Shown here one piece after another: positions 6,212-12,990 of a stretch of DNA of 12,990 nucleotides; the stretch's first letter is position 1, and each line of letters begins with the position of its first letter. This stretch comes from Bacteroidota bacterium (GTDB lineage: Bacteria > Bacteroidota > Bacteroidia > UKL13-3): positions 1 through 12,990 of the forward strand of contig RGVD01000049.1 in the NCBI GenBank assembly GCA_010027395.1, written 5' to 3'. A program made the translations under genes and the position numbers. A model generated the notes under the pieces. It was not told where the DNA came from. It ran no database searches and saw only the letters and a list, made by a program, of their open reading frames with translations.

Positions 6212-6213
6212 AT

Positions 6214-6221
6214 TATTTTCG
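6214..6221 (+). promoter_or_regulatory. Candidate -7 box for the polysaccharide operon (flippase onward)
   Basis: TATTTTCG, followed by CCTC, matches TAnnTTTG with one substitution and lies 26 bases before the flippase ATG at 6248. The motif plus GC-rich follow-up resembles the yidC promoter downstream. Confidence 0.42.
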
Positions 6222-6247
6222 CCTCAAAAAAAGGCAGATTTAATAAG

Positions 6248-7690
6248 ATGCGCAGAGCTTTTATATCAAATGTGGGGGTTATGATGGCCTTAAACTTACT
6301 TATCAAACCCTTTTGGGTACTTGGTATTGATAGAACAGTTCAAAACATTCTTGGGCCAGAAACCTACGGGATGTATTACAATCTTGTAGCTTTTACTCTC
6401 ATTTTATCGGTAATTCTAGAGTTTGGTATTAATAACTATACTTCATCACAAATAGCTAAACACCCAGACAAAGCACCACAGTTTTTTGCTGCTACTTTTA
6501 GTCTCAAAATACTCTATTCACTTTCATATCTTTTAATCACCATATCGGCTGCCTTGTTTTTAAACTATGAGGGTCCAAGACTTTATTTCTTGGCGGTTAT
6601 AGCTTTTACTCAGGTAATGTCATTCTTCAATATGTATTTTAGAAGCAATGTGAGTGGCTTGCATTTTTTCAAAATAGATTCGGTACTTTCTATAATTGAT
6701 AGGGTATTGATGATTGTGTTTTGTTCAGCTATGATTTGGGGCAAAGTGTTTCCATTAACACTTGAATCTTATATTTATGCTCAAACATTTTCATACACTA
6801 TCGCTGCGCTTTGTTCCTTTTTGATTGTAAAATCTAAAATTAAAAAAATATCTTTTGTGTTTGACAGAGAGATTCTCATTCAGATTTTCAAGTCAACTTA
6901 TCCTTATGCATTATTGGCTTTTATCATGATGGCTTATACCCGTATTGATAGTATTCTTTTGAGGCAATTGTTACCCGATGGTGATTATCAAAATGGTATT
7001 TATTCGCAAGGTTATAGGCTCTTAGATGCAGGTAACATGATGATTGCTTTGATAGCGGTTATTCTGTTGCCATTATTTTCACGATTGCTTCAACAAAAAG
7101 AAAATGTAAGTAATCTCATTGATTTGTGTTTAGGACTTATGATTGTTCCATCATTAATTATTTGTTGTATTTGCTTGGTATTTAGGGTAGAGGTGATGAA
7201 TTTGCTATACCACCATAGTACAGATTTGTCAGTCAATGTATTTGCCATCACCATGTTGAGTTTTATTTCATTTAGCTTTATGTATGTTTTTGGCACATTG
7301 TTAACAGCAAATGGAAGTCTGAGTTTGTTGAACAAATTGGCATTTATTGCCCTAATTATGAATGTATTTTTAAATTTGATTTTAATACCGATATATAAAT
7401 CTTTGGGTGCTGCTTGTGCGGCCCTTATTACGCAAGGATTTATCGCAATTAGTAATACATTTTTTGCCTATAAATTAAATGAATTGCAATTCAATAGGAA
7501 TTTGTTTGTAAGGATTTTGTTATATACCATCAGCATTTTAATTATTTCATTGCTATTGAAGTACTATATTTTTAATTGGGTTTTAGCACTAGTTATCTCA
7601 TTATCATTGGCTACACTATTGTTGTTTACATTCAAAATATTTAACCTTAAAATGTCGTTAGAATTGTTTAAAAATAAACTAAACACCTAA
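6248..7690 (+). CDS. Wzx-type polysaccharide flippase (MOP superfamily)
   Basis: Predicted to move undecaprenyl-diphosphate-linked oligosaccharide across the inner membrane. The protein is almost entirely hydrophobic, with about 12-14 membrane segments separated by short basic loops. It opens with RRAFISNVGVMMALNLLIKP and ends in a Lys-rich tail, as typical of the polysaccharide_synt / MATE-like MOP fold. GPETYGMYYNLVAFTL near the start is the usual second-helix entry of Wzx-like proteins. I chose the ATG at 6248 (480 residues). A TTG at 6200 in the same frame would add 16 residues, but that stretch covers the probable promoter. It heads a series with the Wzz- and Wzy/WaaL-like genes, 44 bases upstream of the Wzz start, with no terminator between. 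Specificity and exact role (O-antigen or exopolysaccharide) are unknown. Confidence 0.9.
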   Translation: MRRAFISNVGVMMALNLLIKPFWVLGIDRTVQNILGPETYGMYYNLVAFTLILSVILEFGINNYTSSQIAKHPDKAPQFFAATFSLKILYSLSYLLITISAALFLNYEGPRLYFLAVIAFTQVMSFFNMYFRSNVSGLHFFKIDSVLSIIDRVLMIVFCSAMIWGKVFPLTLESYIYAQTFSYTIAALCSFLIVKSKIKKISFVFDREILIQIFKSTYPYALLAFIMMAYTRIDSILLRQLLPDGDYQNGIYSQGYRLLDAGNMMIALIAVILLPLFSRLLQQKENVSNLIDLCLGLMIVPSLIICCICLVFRVEVMNLLYHHSTDLSVNVFAITMLSFISFSFMYVFGTLLTANGSLSLLNKLAFIALIMNVFLNLILIPIYKSLGAACAALITQGFIAISNTFFAYKLNELQFNRNLFVRILLYTISILIISLLLKYYIFNWVLALVISLSLATLLLFTFKIFNLKMSLELFKNKLNT

Positions 7691-7707
7691 GGTTTCTCAT
7701 TTTTTTA

Positions 7708-7715
7708 TATTTTTG
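7708..7715 (+). promoter_or_regulatory. Possible internal -7 box before the Wzz-like gene
   Basis: TATTTTTG is a full match to TAnnTTTG, 19 bases before the ATG at 7735, in the short gap after the flippase. The gap is AT-rich, so a chance match is possible. If real, it lets the chain-length and ligase genes be expressed apart from the flippase. Confidence 0.4.
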
Positions 7716-7734
7716 GCAAAAGTAATTTGTGATT

Positions 7735-8745
7735 ATGAGTAAAAAGAAAAAGTCGTATTACTTCGAATTGGTCGATGTTGTGAAATTTATCAGCCGTTGG
7801 AAGCGTCCGCTAATTTATGTATCTGCTTTGGCAGCTGTTTTATCAATTGTATTTTCAAGTCCTTTTGTTATAAAACCTCGCTTTTTATCAAAAGCAGTTT
7901 TCTACCCAACTAGTAATTATTCCATCTCAGCAGCCATTTTGTCTGATAGCAGGGTAAAAGGAAAAGATCCTTTTGAATTTGGTGAACAAGTTTCTGCGCA
8001 GCAATTTGTCCAAATTTTAGAATCTGAATATTTAAAGTCAAAGGTAATTAGCAGGTATAACTTATTAGATAGGTATTATATTGACCAAAATGACAAAGAG
8101 AAAAAATATAAAATCGGAAAGTTATATGATGAGTACATTTCAATTAAAAAGACCCCATATGCTTCTATTGAGGTAAGTGTTTTAGATGAGGATCCAATTA
8201 AAGCATCAGAAATAGCCAATGGAATTATCGAAACAGCGGATTCTGTGAAAGCTGAGGTGCAGAGAAAAGTTGCCATGCAAGCCTTATTTATTACAGAACA
8301 ACAATACAAAAACAAAGAAGATAAAATTGCTGCGATTGAAGGTAGAATGAAAGAAATTGGTGCTAAAGGAGTGTATAGCTATGAGGATCAATCTGAAGCT
8401 GTTACAGTGCTCGCTTCTAAAGGTGCTGATGGAGCATATATTAAAAAACAGCAAGATGCTCTAGCATTATATGGTGCTGAGGCATTCGGTTTAAAATCTC
8501 AGCTACAATACGAAACAGAAAGTTTAACTGAATTAAGCAAAAAGCTTGAATGTGCTCGAGTTGATGTAAACTCAGTGATGAGTAATGTGTTTGTAATTAG
8601 TCATGCAGTGCCAGCTGATAAAAAGGCTTATCCAGTCAGGTGGCTTATTGTGCTTGTTTCAACTATTGGAGCATTTGTTTTGGGCTGTATTGTTTTGTTA
8701 ATAGTAGAAAAATACCAAAATCAAAAAGCCAATTACCTTGATTAA
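7735..8745 (+). CDS. Wzz-type polysaccharide chain-length regulator
   Basis: Polysaccharide co-polymerase that sets glycan chain length together with the Wzy polymerase, anchored in the inner membrane with a large periplasmic part. The 336 residues show the standard layout: a basic cytoplasmic N-terminus with ELVDVVKFISRWKRP, first membrane helix about 25-42, a mixed periplasmic region with DPIKASEIANGIIETADSVK (153-172), a helical, probably coiled-coil stretch about 175-275, the proline-containing AVPADKKAYPVRW (291-303), and a second helix about 303-324. The cytoplasmic tail is only about 12 residues, so there is no fused tyrosine kinase. I chose the ATG at 7735 over a GTG two codons earlier, because MSKKKK is a normal basic start. 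The 3' end overlaps the next gene by 8 bases, so the two are probably translationally coupled. Confidence 0.88.
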   Translation: MSKKKKSYYFELVDVVKFISRWKRPLIYVSALAAVLSIVFSSPFVIKPRFLSKAVFYPTSNYSISAAILSDSRVKGKDPFEFGEQVSAQQFVQILESEYLKSKVISRYNLLDRYYIDQNDKEKKYKIGKLYDEYISIKKTPYASIEVSVLDEDPIKASEIANGIIETADSVKAEVQRKVAMQALFITEQQYKNKEDKIAAIEGRMKEIGAKGVYSYEDQSEAVTVLASKGADGAYIKKQQDALALYGAEAFGLKSQLQYETESLTELSKKLECARVDVNSVMSNVFVISHAVPADKKAYPVRWLIVLVSTIGAFVLGCIVLLIVEKYQNQKANYLD

Positions 8746-10213
8746 TCATATTAAGTCATCGATAACGCTTCGTTGGTTTTATATCATTAGTGCGATATTT
8801 CTTATCGTAAATTCTATTGCTGTTGCATTTGGTTTCTTTTGGATTGGAATACTCCCTCTTATTTTTGTAATTTTACTCTTAGGAATATTACGAATAGACA
8901 TTCTTATTCTTTTTATTGTTTTTCTTGTTCCACTCTCAGTAACTGTTTTAGATGTGATAGGAGGGATGGGGCTTACACTGCCTGATGAACCATTTATCAT
9001 TTGCCTATGTGGTTTGGTGATTTTTAAATACATCATTGATGGTACATATGATTATAGGGTGTTTAAGCATCCAATAGCCATTGCCATTTTGGTAAATTTG
9101 ACTTGGATAATGATTACTTCGTTTACAAGCACCGAAAAAATAGTTTCTCTTAAGTTCCTCGCTTCTAGATTTTGGTATGTTGTAGTTTTTTACTTTTTGG
9201 CAGTTGTGCTTTTTAAGAAATTTAAGAATATTAGCAGCTACTTATGGTTGTATATTATTCCACTAGTAGGTGTTATTATTTTCACCCTCTATAAACACAG
9301 TGAAGACAGTTTCTCTCAGAGAGCTTCCTTTGAAATTATGCAACCTTTTTATGAAGCACATGGGGTATATTCTGCTGCCATTGCATTTTTTATTCCTATT
9401 GTTTTACTATTCATTGTTTTTGCCTTCAATATCAAACTTAATTTCACCTTATTTGTAATCTCCATACCTGTTTTAATCACATTGGTTTTAGGCCTAATAT
9501 TTTCATTTACGCGTGCAGCTTGGCTAAGTGTAGCTGTTTCTATGGTTTTTAGTTTATTTTTTGTTTTTAGAGTTAGGTTTTATACAATTATTATTTTGTT
9601 AGCTGCCATTATAATGGTTGTAATAATAAATCAAGATGATATAATATATAGACTCTCCCTTAACAAACAAAATTCAGCAGAGGGAATAGAACAGCACTTA
9701 GAATCTATCTCAAATATAAATAATGATCAATCAAATTTAGAGCGAGTAAATAGATGGGTAGCTGCCATTAACATGTCTAAAGTTAAGCCTATTTTTGGGT
9801 TTGGTCCAGGCACCTATCCATTTAAATATGCAGTCTACCAAGACCCTGATTTTGAAACTGAAATTACTACACATTTTGGCGACCAAGGTCATGCTCATAG
9901 CGAATATTTAAATCCATTGGCTGAAAGTGGATGGATAGGCATGTTAACTTGGATGGCTATTTTGTTTTTTGTGTTTAAAACAGGATTTCAATTGATTTAT
10001 AACGCCACAAACATAAAGGTGAAGGTTTTTGCTGCAGCGATTTTATTAGGTTTAGTTACCTATTTAGTGCATGGTATTGTCAATGCTTACAGCGACCAAG
10101 ATAAGATTGCTGTTTTACTTTGGGGGAGTTTTGCCATAATAACAGCACTCGAAATGTATCATATTGATGGTGTAGATAAAATCTATAAGATTGAATCTAA
10201 TCAAGAAAATTAG
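8738..10213 (+). CDS. Wzy/WaaL-type O-antigen polymerase or ligase
   Basis: Inner-membrane enzyme that either polymerises lipid-linked repeat units or transfers the finished glycan to an acceptor such as lipid A-core. The 491 residues have about 11-12 membrane helices and the Wzy_C (O-antigen ligase) signature: SFTRAAW with Arg259 (256-262), then a large periplasmic loop (about 297-400) with ERVNRWVAAI, GFGPGTYPF (354-362) and HAHSEYLNPLAESGWIG (385-401). Polymerase and ligase cannot be separated by sequence in this family. The frame between the upstream TAG and residue 77 has no ATG, so the TTG at 8738, overlapping the Wzz-like stop, is the best start, probably by coupled translation. The Lys/Asn-rich tail ends in IESNQEN. 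The gene is visibly AT-richer than gltA and uvrB, as is common for polysaccharide genes. Confidence 0.87.
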   Translation: MINHIKSSITLRWFYIISAIFLIVNSIAVAFGFFWIGILPLIFVILLLGILRIDILILFIVFLVPLSVTVLDVIGGMGLTLPDEPFIICLCGLVIFKYIIDGTYDYRVFKHPIAIAILVNLTWIMITSFTSTEKIVSLKFLASRFWYVVVFYFLAVVLFKKFKNISSYLWLYIIPLVGVIIFTLYKHSEDSFSQRASFEIMQPFYEAHGVYSAAIAFFIPIVLLFIVFAFNIKLNFTLFVISIPVLITLVLGLIFSFTRAAWLSVAVSMVFSLFFVFRVRFYTIIILLAAIIMVVIINQDDIIYRLSLNKQNSAEGIEQHLESISNINNDQSNLERVNRWVAAINMSKVKPIFGFGPGTYPFKYAVYQDPDFETEITTHFGDQGHAHSEYLNPLAESGWIGMLTWMAILFFVFKTGFQLIYNATNIKVKVFAAAILLGLVTYLVHGIVNAYSDQDKIAVLLWGSFAIITALEMYHIDGVDKIYKIESNQEN

Positions 10214-10291
10214 AAACGTATAATCAATTTCCAAAAATTAATTATTGCATTCTAATTCTAAATTGATATAATTGTATATAATTTTTATTTT

Positions 10292-10684
10292 ATGAAAAAG
10301 ATTTTATTAAGCACTTTATTTATTAGTTCAATTATTATATTTTCATGCTCAAAGGCAGATGAGGCCACTGCAAGCAGTGATGTTAACGTTAATTATGTAG
10401 TTGTATCTACAAATGCTTCAAGATCGCAATGGGAGTATACAGACAAAGATGGTGTAACCCTTAAAGGCAGTCTTCCTGGAAATGCTTCTAAAACTATCAA
10501 CCAAAATTTCCATAAGCCTGCCACAGCTTTTATCAAATTAAAAGCACTTCAAAGTAACATAAATACAAATGTTACAGCTGCTGTTTTTATTATTAATACT
10601 TCAAACGGAGATACTTTAGCTCGAAGCACCCAAAGTTTGAAAGCAGATTCTGTAGAGGTTTCAATAAGTAAATTATTAAACTAA
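10292..10684 (+). CDS. Small lipoprotein of unknown function, possibly MmpS-like beta-sandwich
   Basis: I do not recognise this 130-residue protein as a named family. It has a clear lipoprotein signal: MKKILL, a hydrophobic run and the lipobox Ile-Phe-Ser-Cys with Cys19. After the Cys comes Ser-Lys-Ala-Asp-Glu, close to the Lys-acidic signal that sends lipoproteins to the cell surface in some Bacteroidota, so surface display is possible. The remainder alternates polar and hydrophobic residues like a beta-sandwich: VNYVVVST, WEYTDKDGVTLKG, LPGNASKTI, an AFIKLKAL strand, AAVFIINTSNGDTLA and a VEVSISKLL end. The tyrosine-Thr-Asp-x-Asp-Gly turn and strand order recall MmpS-like domains, but this is only an impression. 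It lies 78 bases after the ligase gene, with no terminator seen between, and may be expressed from read-through or its own AT-rich promoter. Confidence 0.75.
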   Translation: MKKILLSTLFISSIIIFSCSKADEATASSDVNVNYVVVSTNASRSQWEYTDKDGVTLKGSLPGNASKTINQNFHKPATAFIKLKALQSNINTNVTAAVFIINTSNGDTLARSTQSLKADSVEVSISKLLN

Positions 10685-10943
10685 TTTCTTTAGTTTCTTC
10701 CAGGATAACACTTTACTCTGATAACTAATACTTTCTTCTTCGTTAATTAAAAGTAAATTACTTTTGTTAAAACCCTTACAATTCTTCTGCTGTTAGAATT
10801 AATAATAAAGTCATTTCGATTGTAGTTTTTGCCGTTTATTCAGTCTGAGATTCACTTAAAATCGGATTTTTCCTTTAGCTTTTAATAAAACTACGCAATT
10901 TTATTTATTTTAAAAAGCCCCTTTTACACTTCACAAATTCTAT
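10685..10943. other. Intergenic stretch without a gene
   Basis: AT-rich sequence between the lipoprotein gene and the yidC promoter. It contains a perfect dyad AAAAGTAA-A-TTACTTTT (10749-10765) and a weaker one AATTCT/AGAATT (10780-10800), neither followed by a T run. A 35-codon open stretch on the - strand ends near 10677, but it lacks a start and is too short to call. No RNA gene or riboswitch is recognised. Confidence 0.5.
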
Positions 10944-10951
10944 TACTTTTG
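10944..10951 (+). promoter_or_regulatory. -7 box of yidC
   Basis: TACTTTTG is a full match to TAnnTTTG, followed by CGCCCGCAT, and lies 14 bases before the ATG. The predicted leader is only about 8-11 bases, with no Shine-Dalgarno. No clear -33 TTG is seen. Confidence 0.6.
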
Positions 10952-10965
10952 CGCCCGCATACATT

Positions 10966-12804
10966 ATGGATAGAAATACACTAGTCGGCTTCGGGCTGAT
11001 ATTTGCCATTATTATTGGATTTGCTTATTATAACCAACCATCTGATCAAGAAGTACAAGCTTTAAAGCGCGAGCGTGATTCAATAGCATTGGTTAAACAG
11101 CGGAATGATAGCATTGATTTGGCATTGGCCAAAGATGTTCCAAAATCAGAAGAACTGAAAGTAATTGACTCAGCTACAATGAACTCTGCTTTTGGAGGAT
11201 TTGCCTCTTTTGTTAACGGTAAAGAGGAGTTTAGTGCAATAGAAAATGAGAACCTTAAAATAGTTTTTACCAATAAAGGAGGTAGAATTTACAGTGTTGA
11301 GTTGAAAAAGTACAAACGCTACGATCAATCTCCATTGGTATTGTTTGATGGTTCAGGTAATGAATTTGCCTACAGTTTTGCCACCGCTGATGCTAAAGCC
11401 ATTTCAAGTAAGGATTTGTATTTCACTCCTCAAGTTTCAGCTTCAGGCAAAAGTCTCTCAATGTTTGTAAAGTTGTCTGAAAATAAATTCATAGAACAAA
11501 GATATTCCTTGAATGATGAAACAGGGTTGGTCGATTATAAATTGAATCTAGTTGGCATGCAACAAGTGATTGCTCCCAACACCAATTATATTGACTTGAA
11601 TTGGAATAGCAGATTGTTGCAACAAGAGAAAACCCATGATGCGGAAGAGAAGGTAGCAACAGTATATTACCGATATGCAGATGATGAACCCTCAAAAATT
11701 AGTGAAACGAGTGAGGGAAAAGAAGATTTGAAAACACCTATTAGTTGGATTTGTTTCAAGCAACAATATTTCAACTCAACACTTATTGCACCAAAATATT
11801 TTGAAAGCGCTGTAGTTGAGAGCAAAAAGGACGAAACTAAAACGTATGTAAAAAAGCTATCTGCATCTATAACTTTACCCTATAACCACGGAGAAAATGA
11901 AAGCTTTGATATGCAGTTTTATTTTGGACCAAACCATTATAAAACCTTATCAAAATATAATATTGAATTGCAAAAGATTGTTACCATGGGATGGGGCATA
12001 TTTGGATGGGTTAACAAATATTTAGTTGTGAATGTTTTTTATTTCTTAAACCAATTTATTAGCAGTTTTGGTTTGATCATTTTATTGTTGACTATTATCG
12101 TTAAAACCATACTCTTTCCTTTAGTTTATAAGAGTTATTTGTCAGGTGCAAAAATGCGAATTTTGAAACCAGAGATTGATGAGATTAAAGAGAAGTATGG
12201 CAACGACATGACCCGCATACAGCAGGAGAATATGAAACTTTATCGAAAAGCAGGTGTAAATCCGCTTGGTGGTTGTGTTCCTATGTTGCTTCAGTTGCCT
12301 ATTTTATTTGCTATGTTCCAATTTTTCCCCTCAGCCTTTGAACTCAGACAGCAAAGCTTCCTTTGGGCTACCGACTTGTCAAGTTATGACTCAATTTTAG
12401 ATTTTGGCTTTAGTATTCCTTTCTATGGTAATCACGTGAGTTTATTTACCATATTAATGACTATTTCTACCTTAGTATATACTTATTTCAATAATCAACT
12501 TACAACTGTAAATGATCAAATGAAATGGATTAGCTATATCATGCCAATTGTTTTCTTAGGTTTTTTTAACAACTATGCGGCAGGCTTAACTTATTATTAT
12601 TTCCTATCAAATCTAGCTACTATTGGTCAACAATTATTAATTCGTCAGTTTGTTGATGATAAGGCTCTTCATGCACAAATGCAAGAGAATAAAAAGAAAC
12701 CAGTTACTAAGTCTAAATTCCAATCTAAATTGGAAGAAATGGCCAAGAAGCGTGGTTTTGACGTTGATAACATGAATGGAAATAATAACGGAAAAAAGAA
12801 GTAA
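10966..12804 (+). CDS. yidC: Membrane protein insertase YidC
   Basis: Inserts and folds inner-membrane proteins, alone or with SecYEG. The 612 residues follow the Gram-negative YidC plan. There is an N-terminal anchor helix (about 5-21) and a large periplasmic beta domain (about 85-330, with FTNKGGRIYSVELKKY at 101-116). The five-helix core (about 355-560) carries LNQFISSFGLIILLLTIIVK, the AKMRILKPEIDEIKEKYG coiled region after the first core helix, NPLGGCVPMLLQLPILFAMF, and the last helices with GFFNNYAAGLTYYYFLSN. The groove residue that is Arg366 in E. coli is Lys380 here, a conservative change. The C-terminal tail is Lys-rich (KKRG, ending GKKK), as in forms that touch the ribosome. The ATG is 14 bases after a good promoter box and the gene ends at a strong terminator, so it is probably monocistronic. 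Confidence 0.97.
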   Translation: MDRNTLVGFGLIFAIIIGFAYYNQPSDQEVQALKRERDSIALVKQRNDSIDLALAKDVPKSEELKVIDSATMNSAFGGFASFVNGKEEFSAIENENLKIVFTNKGGRIYSVELKKYKRYDQSPLVLFDGSGNEFAYSFATADAKAISSKDLYFTPQVSASGKSLSMFVKLSENKFIEQRYSLNDETGLVDYKLNLVGMQQVIAPNTNYIDLNWNSRLLQQEKTHDAEEKVATVYYRYADDEPSKISETSEGKEDLKTPISWICFKQQYFNSTLIAPKYFESAVVESKKDETKTYVKKLSASITLPYNHGENESFDMQFYFGPNHYKTLSKYNIELQKIVTMGWGIFGWVNKYLVVNVFYFLNQFISSFGLIILLLTIIVKTILFPLVYKSYLSGAKMRILKPEIDEIKEKYGNDMTRIQQENMKLYRKAGVNPLGGCVPMLLQLPILFAMFQFFPSAFELRQQSFLWATDLSSYDSILDFGFSIPFYGNHVSLFTILMTISTLVYTYFNNQLTTVNDQMKWISYIMPIVFLGFFNNYAAGLTYYYFLSNLATIGQQLLIRQFVDDKALHAQMQENKKKPVTKSKFQSKLEEMAKKRGFDVDNMNGNNNGKKK

Positions 12805-12822
12805 TTTTATAATTAATATTTT

Positions 12823-12850
12823 AAAAGGCCGCCTTTAATGCGGCCTTTTT
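12823..12850 (+). terminator. Intrinsic terminator of yidC
   Basis: A perfect 10-bp stem AAAAGGCCGC (12823-12832) with GCGGCCTTTT (12840-12849), a seven-base loop and a final T, 18 bases after the yidC stop. The A-rich foot would also let it act on the opposite strand. Confidence 0.9.
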
Positions 12851-12884
12851 ATTGACAGAGAGATTGATTAATCTAGAAATATTT

Positions 12885-12983
12885 ATGATACCCCTTATTA
12901 TAAAAGAAAACTATTTAGATTGGATAAATGAAATTAGTCAAATTGATTATAAGTTTTTAGGTAAAGAAAAGCTATTCACCTAA
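12885..12983 (+). CDS. Doubtful 32-residue ORF at the right edge
   Basis: An ATG after the yidC terminator opens a 32-codon frame with a TAA at 12981. The peptide starts MIPLIIKENYLDWINEI and ends FLGKEKLFT. The residue mix (amphipathic, Lys/Glu-rich, Trp) is protein-like, but there is no Shine-Dalgarno, no clear TAnnTTTG box and no family match that I recognise. It could be a small peptide gene, the broken start of a longer gene, or chance. Confidence 0.22.
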   Translation: MIPLIIKENYLDWINEISQIDYKFLGKEKLFT

Positions 12984-12990
12984 ATAAATA

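Noticed and set aside
6200..6247. Sixteen-codon upstream extension of the flippase from a TTG
   Set aside because: It covers the TATTTTCG box and part of the dyad, and the ATG at 6248 gives a normal Wzx N-terminus.
10749..10765. Dyad AAAAGTAA-A-TTACTTTT as an operator or terminator for yidC or the lipoprotein
   Set aside because: The one-base loop prevents a normal hairpin, there is no T-tract, and A-T dyads of this size are expected by chance in such sequence. I note it only as part of the intergenic stretch.
10675..10790. 35-codon - strand stretch that could be the tail of a decayed gene
   Set aside because: It has no start codon context, is bounded by a stop upstream, is Lys/Ser-rich and too short. 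It is not distinguishable from chance in AT-rich DNA.

Overview
The window looks like chromosomal DNA from an AT-rich member of the Bacteroidota. Supporting signs are a Bacteroidota-type LptE lipoprotein, a mitochondrial-like citrate synthase, TAnnTTTG-type -7 promoter boxes very close to several start codons, almost no Shine-Dalgarno sequences, a YidC insertase with Lys at the usual Arg position, and the start of a carboxypeptidase-regulatory-domain (SusC/TonB-type) outer-membrane protein at the left edge. No species can be named from sequence alone. I see no rRNA, tRNA, CRISPR array, transposase, phage gene or toxin-antitoxin pair.

Left part (1-4415): the N-terminus of a secreted CarboxypepD_reg-like protein runs leftward off the edge. 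A 169-bp divergent gap separates it from gltA (citrate synthase). Then come lptE (LPS-assembly lipoprotein) and uvrB (excision-repair helicase subunit), all on the + strand. gltA and uvrB end at strong stem-loop terminators and lptE at a weaker AT-rich one, so these three are probably separate transcription units.

Middle (4385-5056): a 672-bp convergent gap without a credible gene. It is packed with degenerate repeats: four 19-bp tandem units, an inverted pair of about 38-bp arms bounding roughly 495 bp, an AT-rich hairpin, a block resembling the CCCCGAAGGGG-type dispersed elements of Bacteroidota, and an inverted pair of GGATTTGCAAT words.

Surface-polysaccharide block (5057-10213): a GT4 glycosyltransferase on the - strand is transcribed divergently from a + strand series: Wzx-type flippase, Wzz-type chain-length regulator and Wzy/WaaL-type polymerase or ligase. 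Together these can decorate, flip, length-control and polymerise or ligate an undecaprenyl-linked glycan. The initiating sugar-phosphate transferase, nucleotide-sugar enzymes and Wza-type exporter are absent and must lie elsewhere. Two of these genes have no ATG and appear to start at TTG. The short divergent region holds back-to-back -7-like boxes and an 18-bp dyad.

Right part (10292-12990): a small lipoprotein of unknown function with a faint MmpS-like beta-sandwich look, then yidC (membrane insertase) with its own promoter and terminator, then a tail with one doubtful 32-codon ORF.

Most of the window is ordinary housekeeping plus envelope-polysaccharide content. I did not find a convincing new multi-gene system. 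The repeat-dense gap and the divergent polysaccharide promoter deserve the closest second look.
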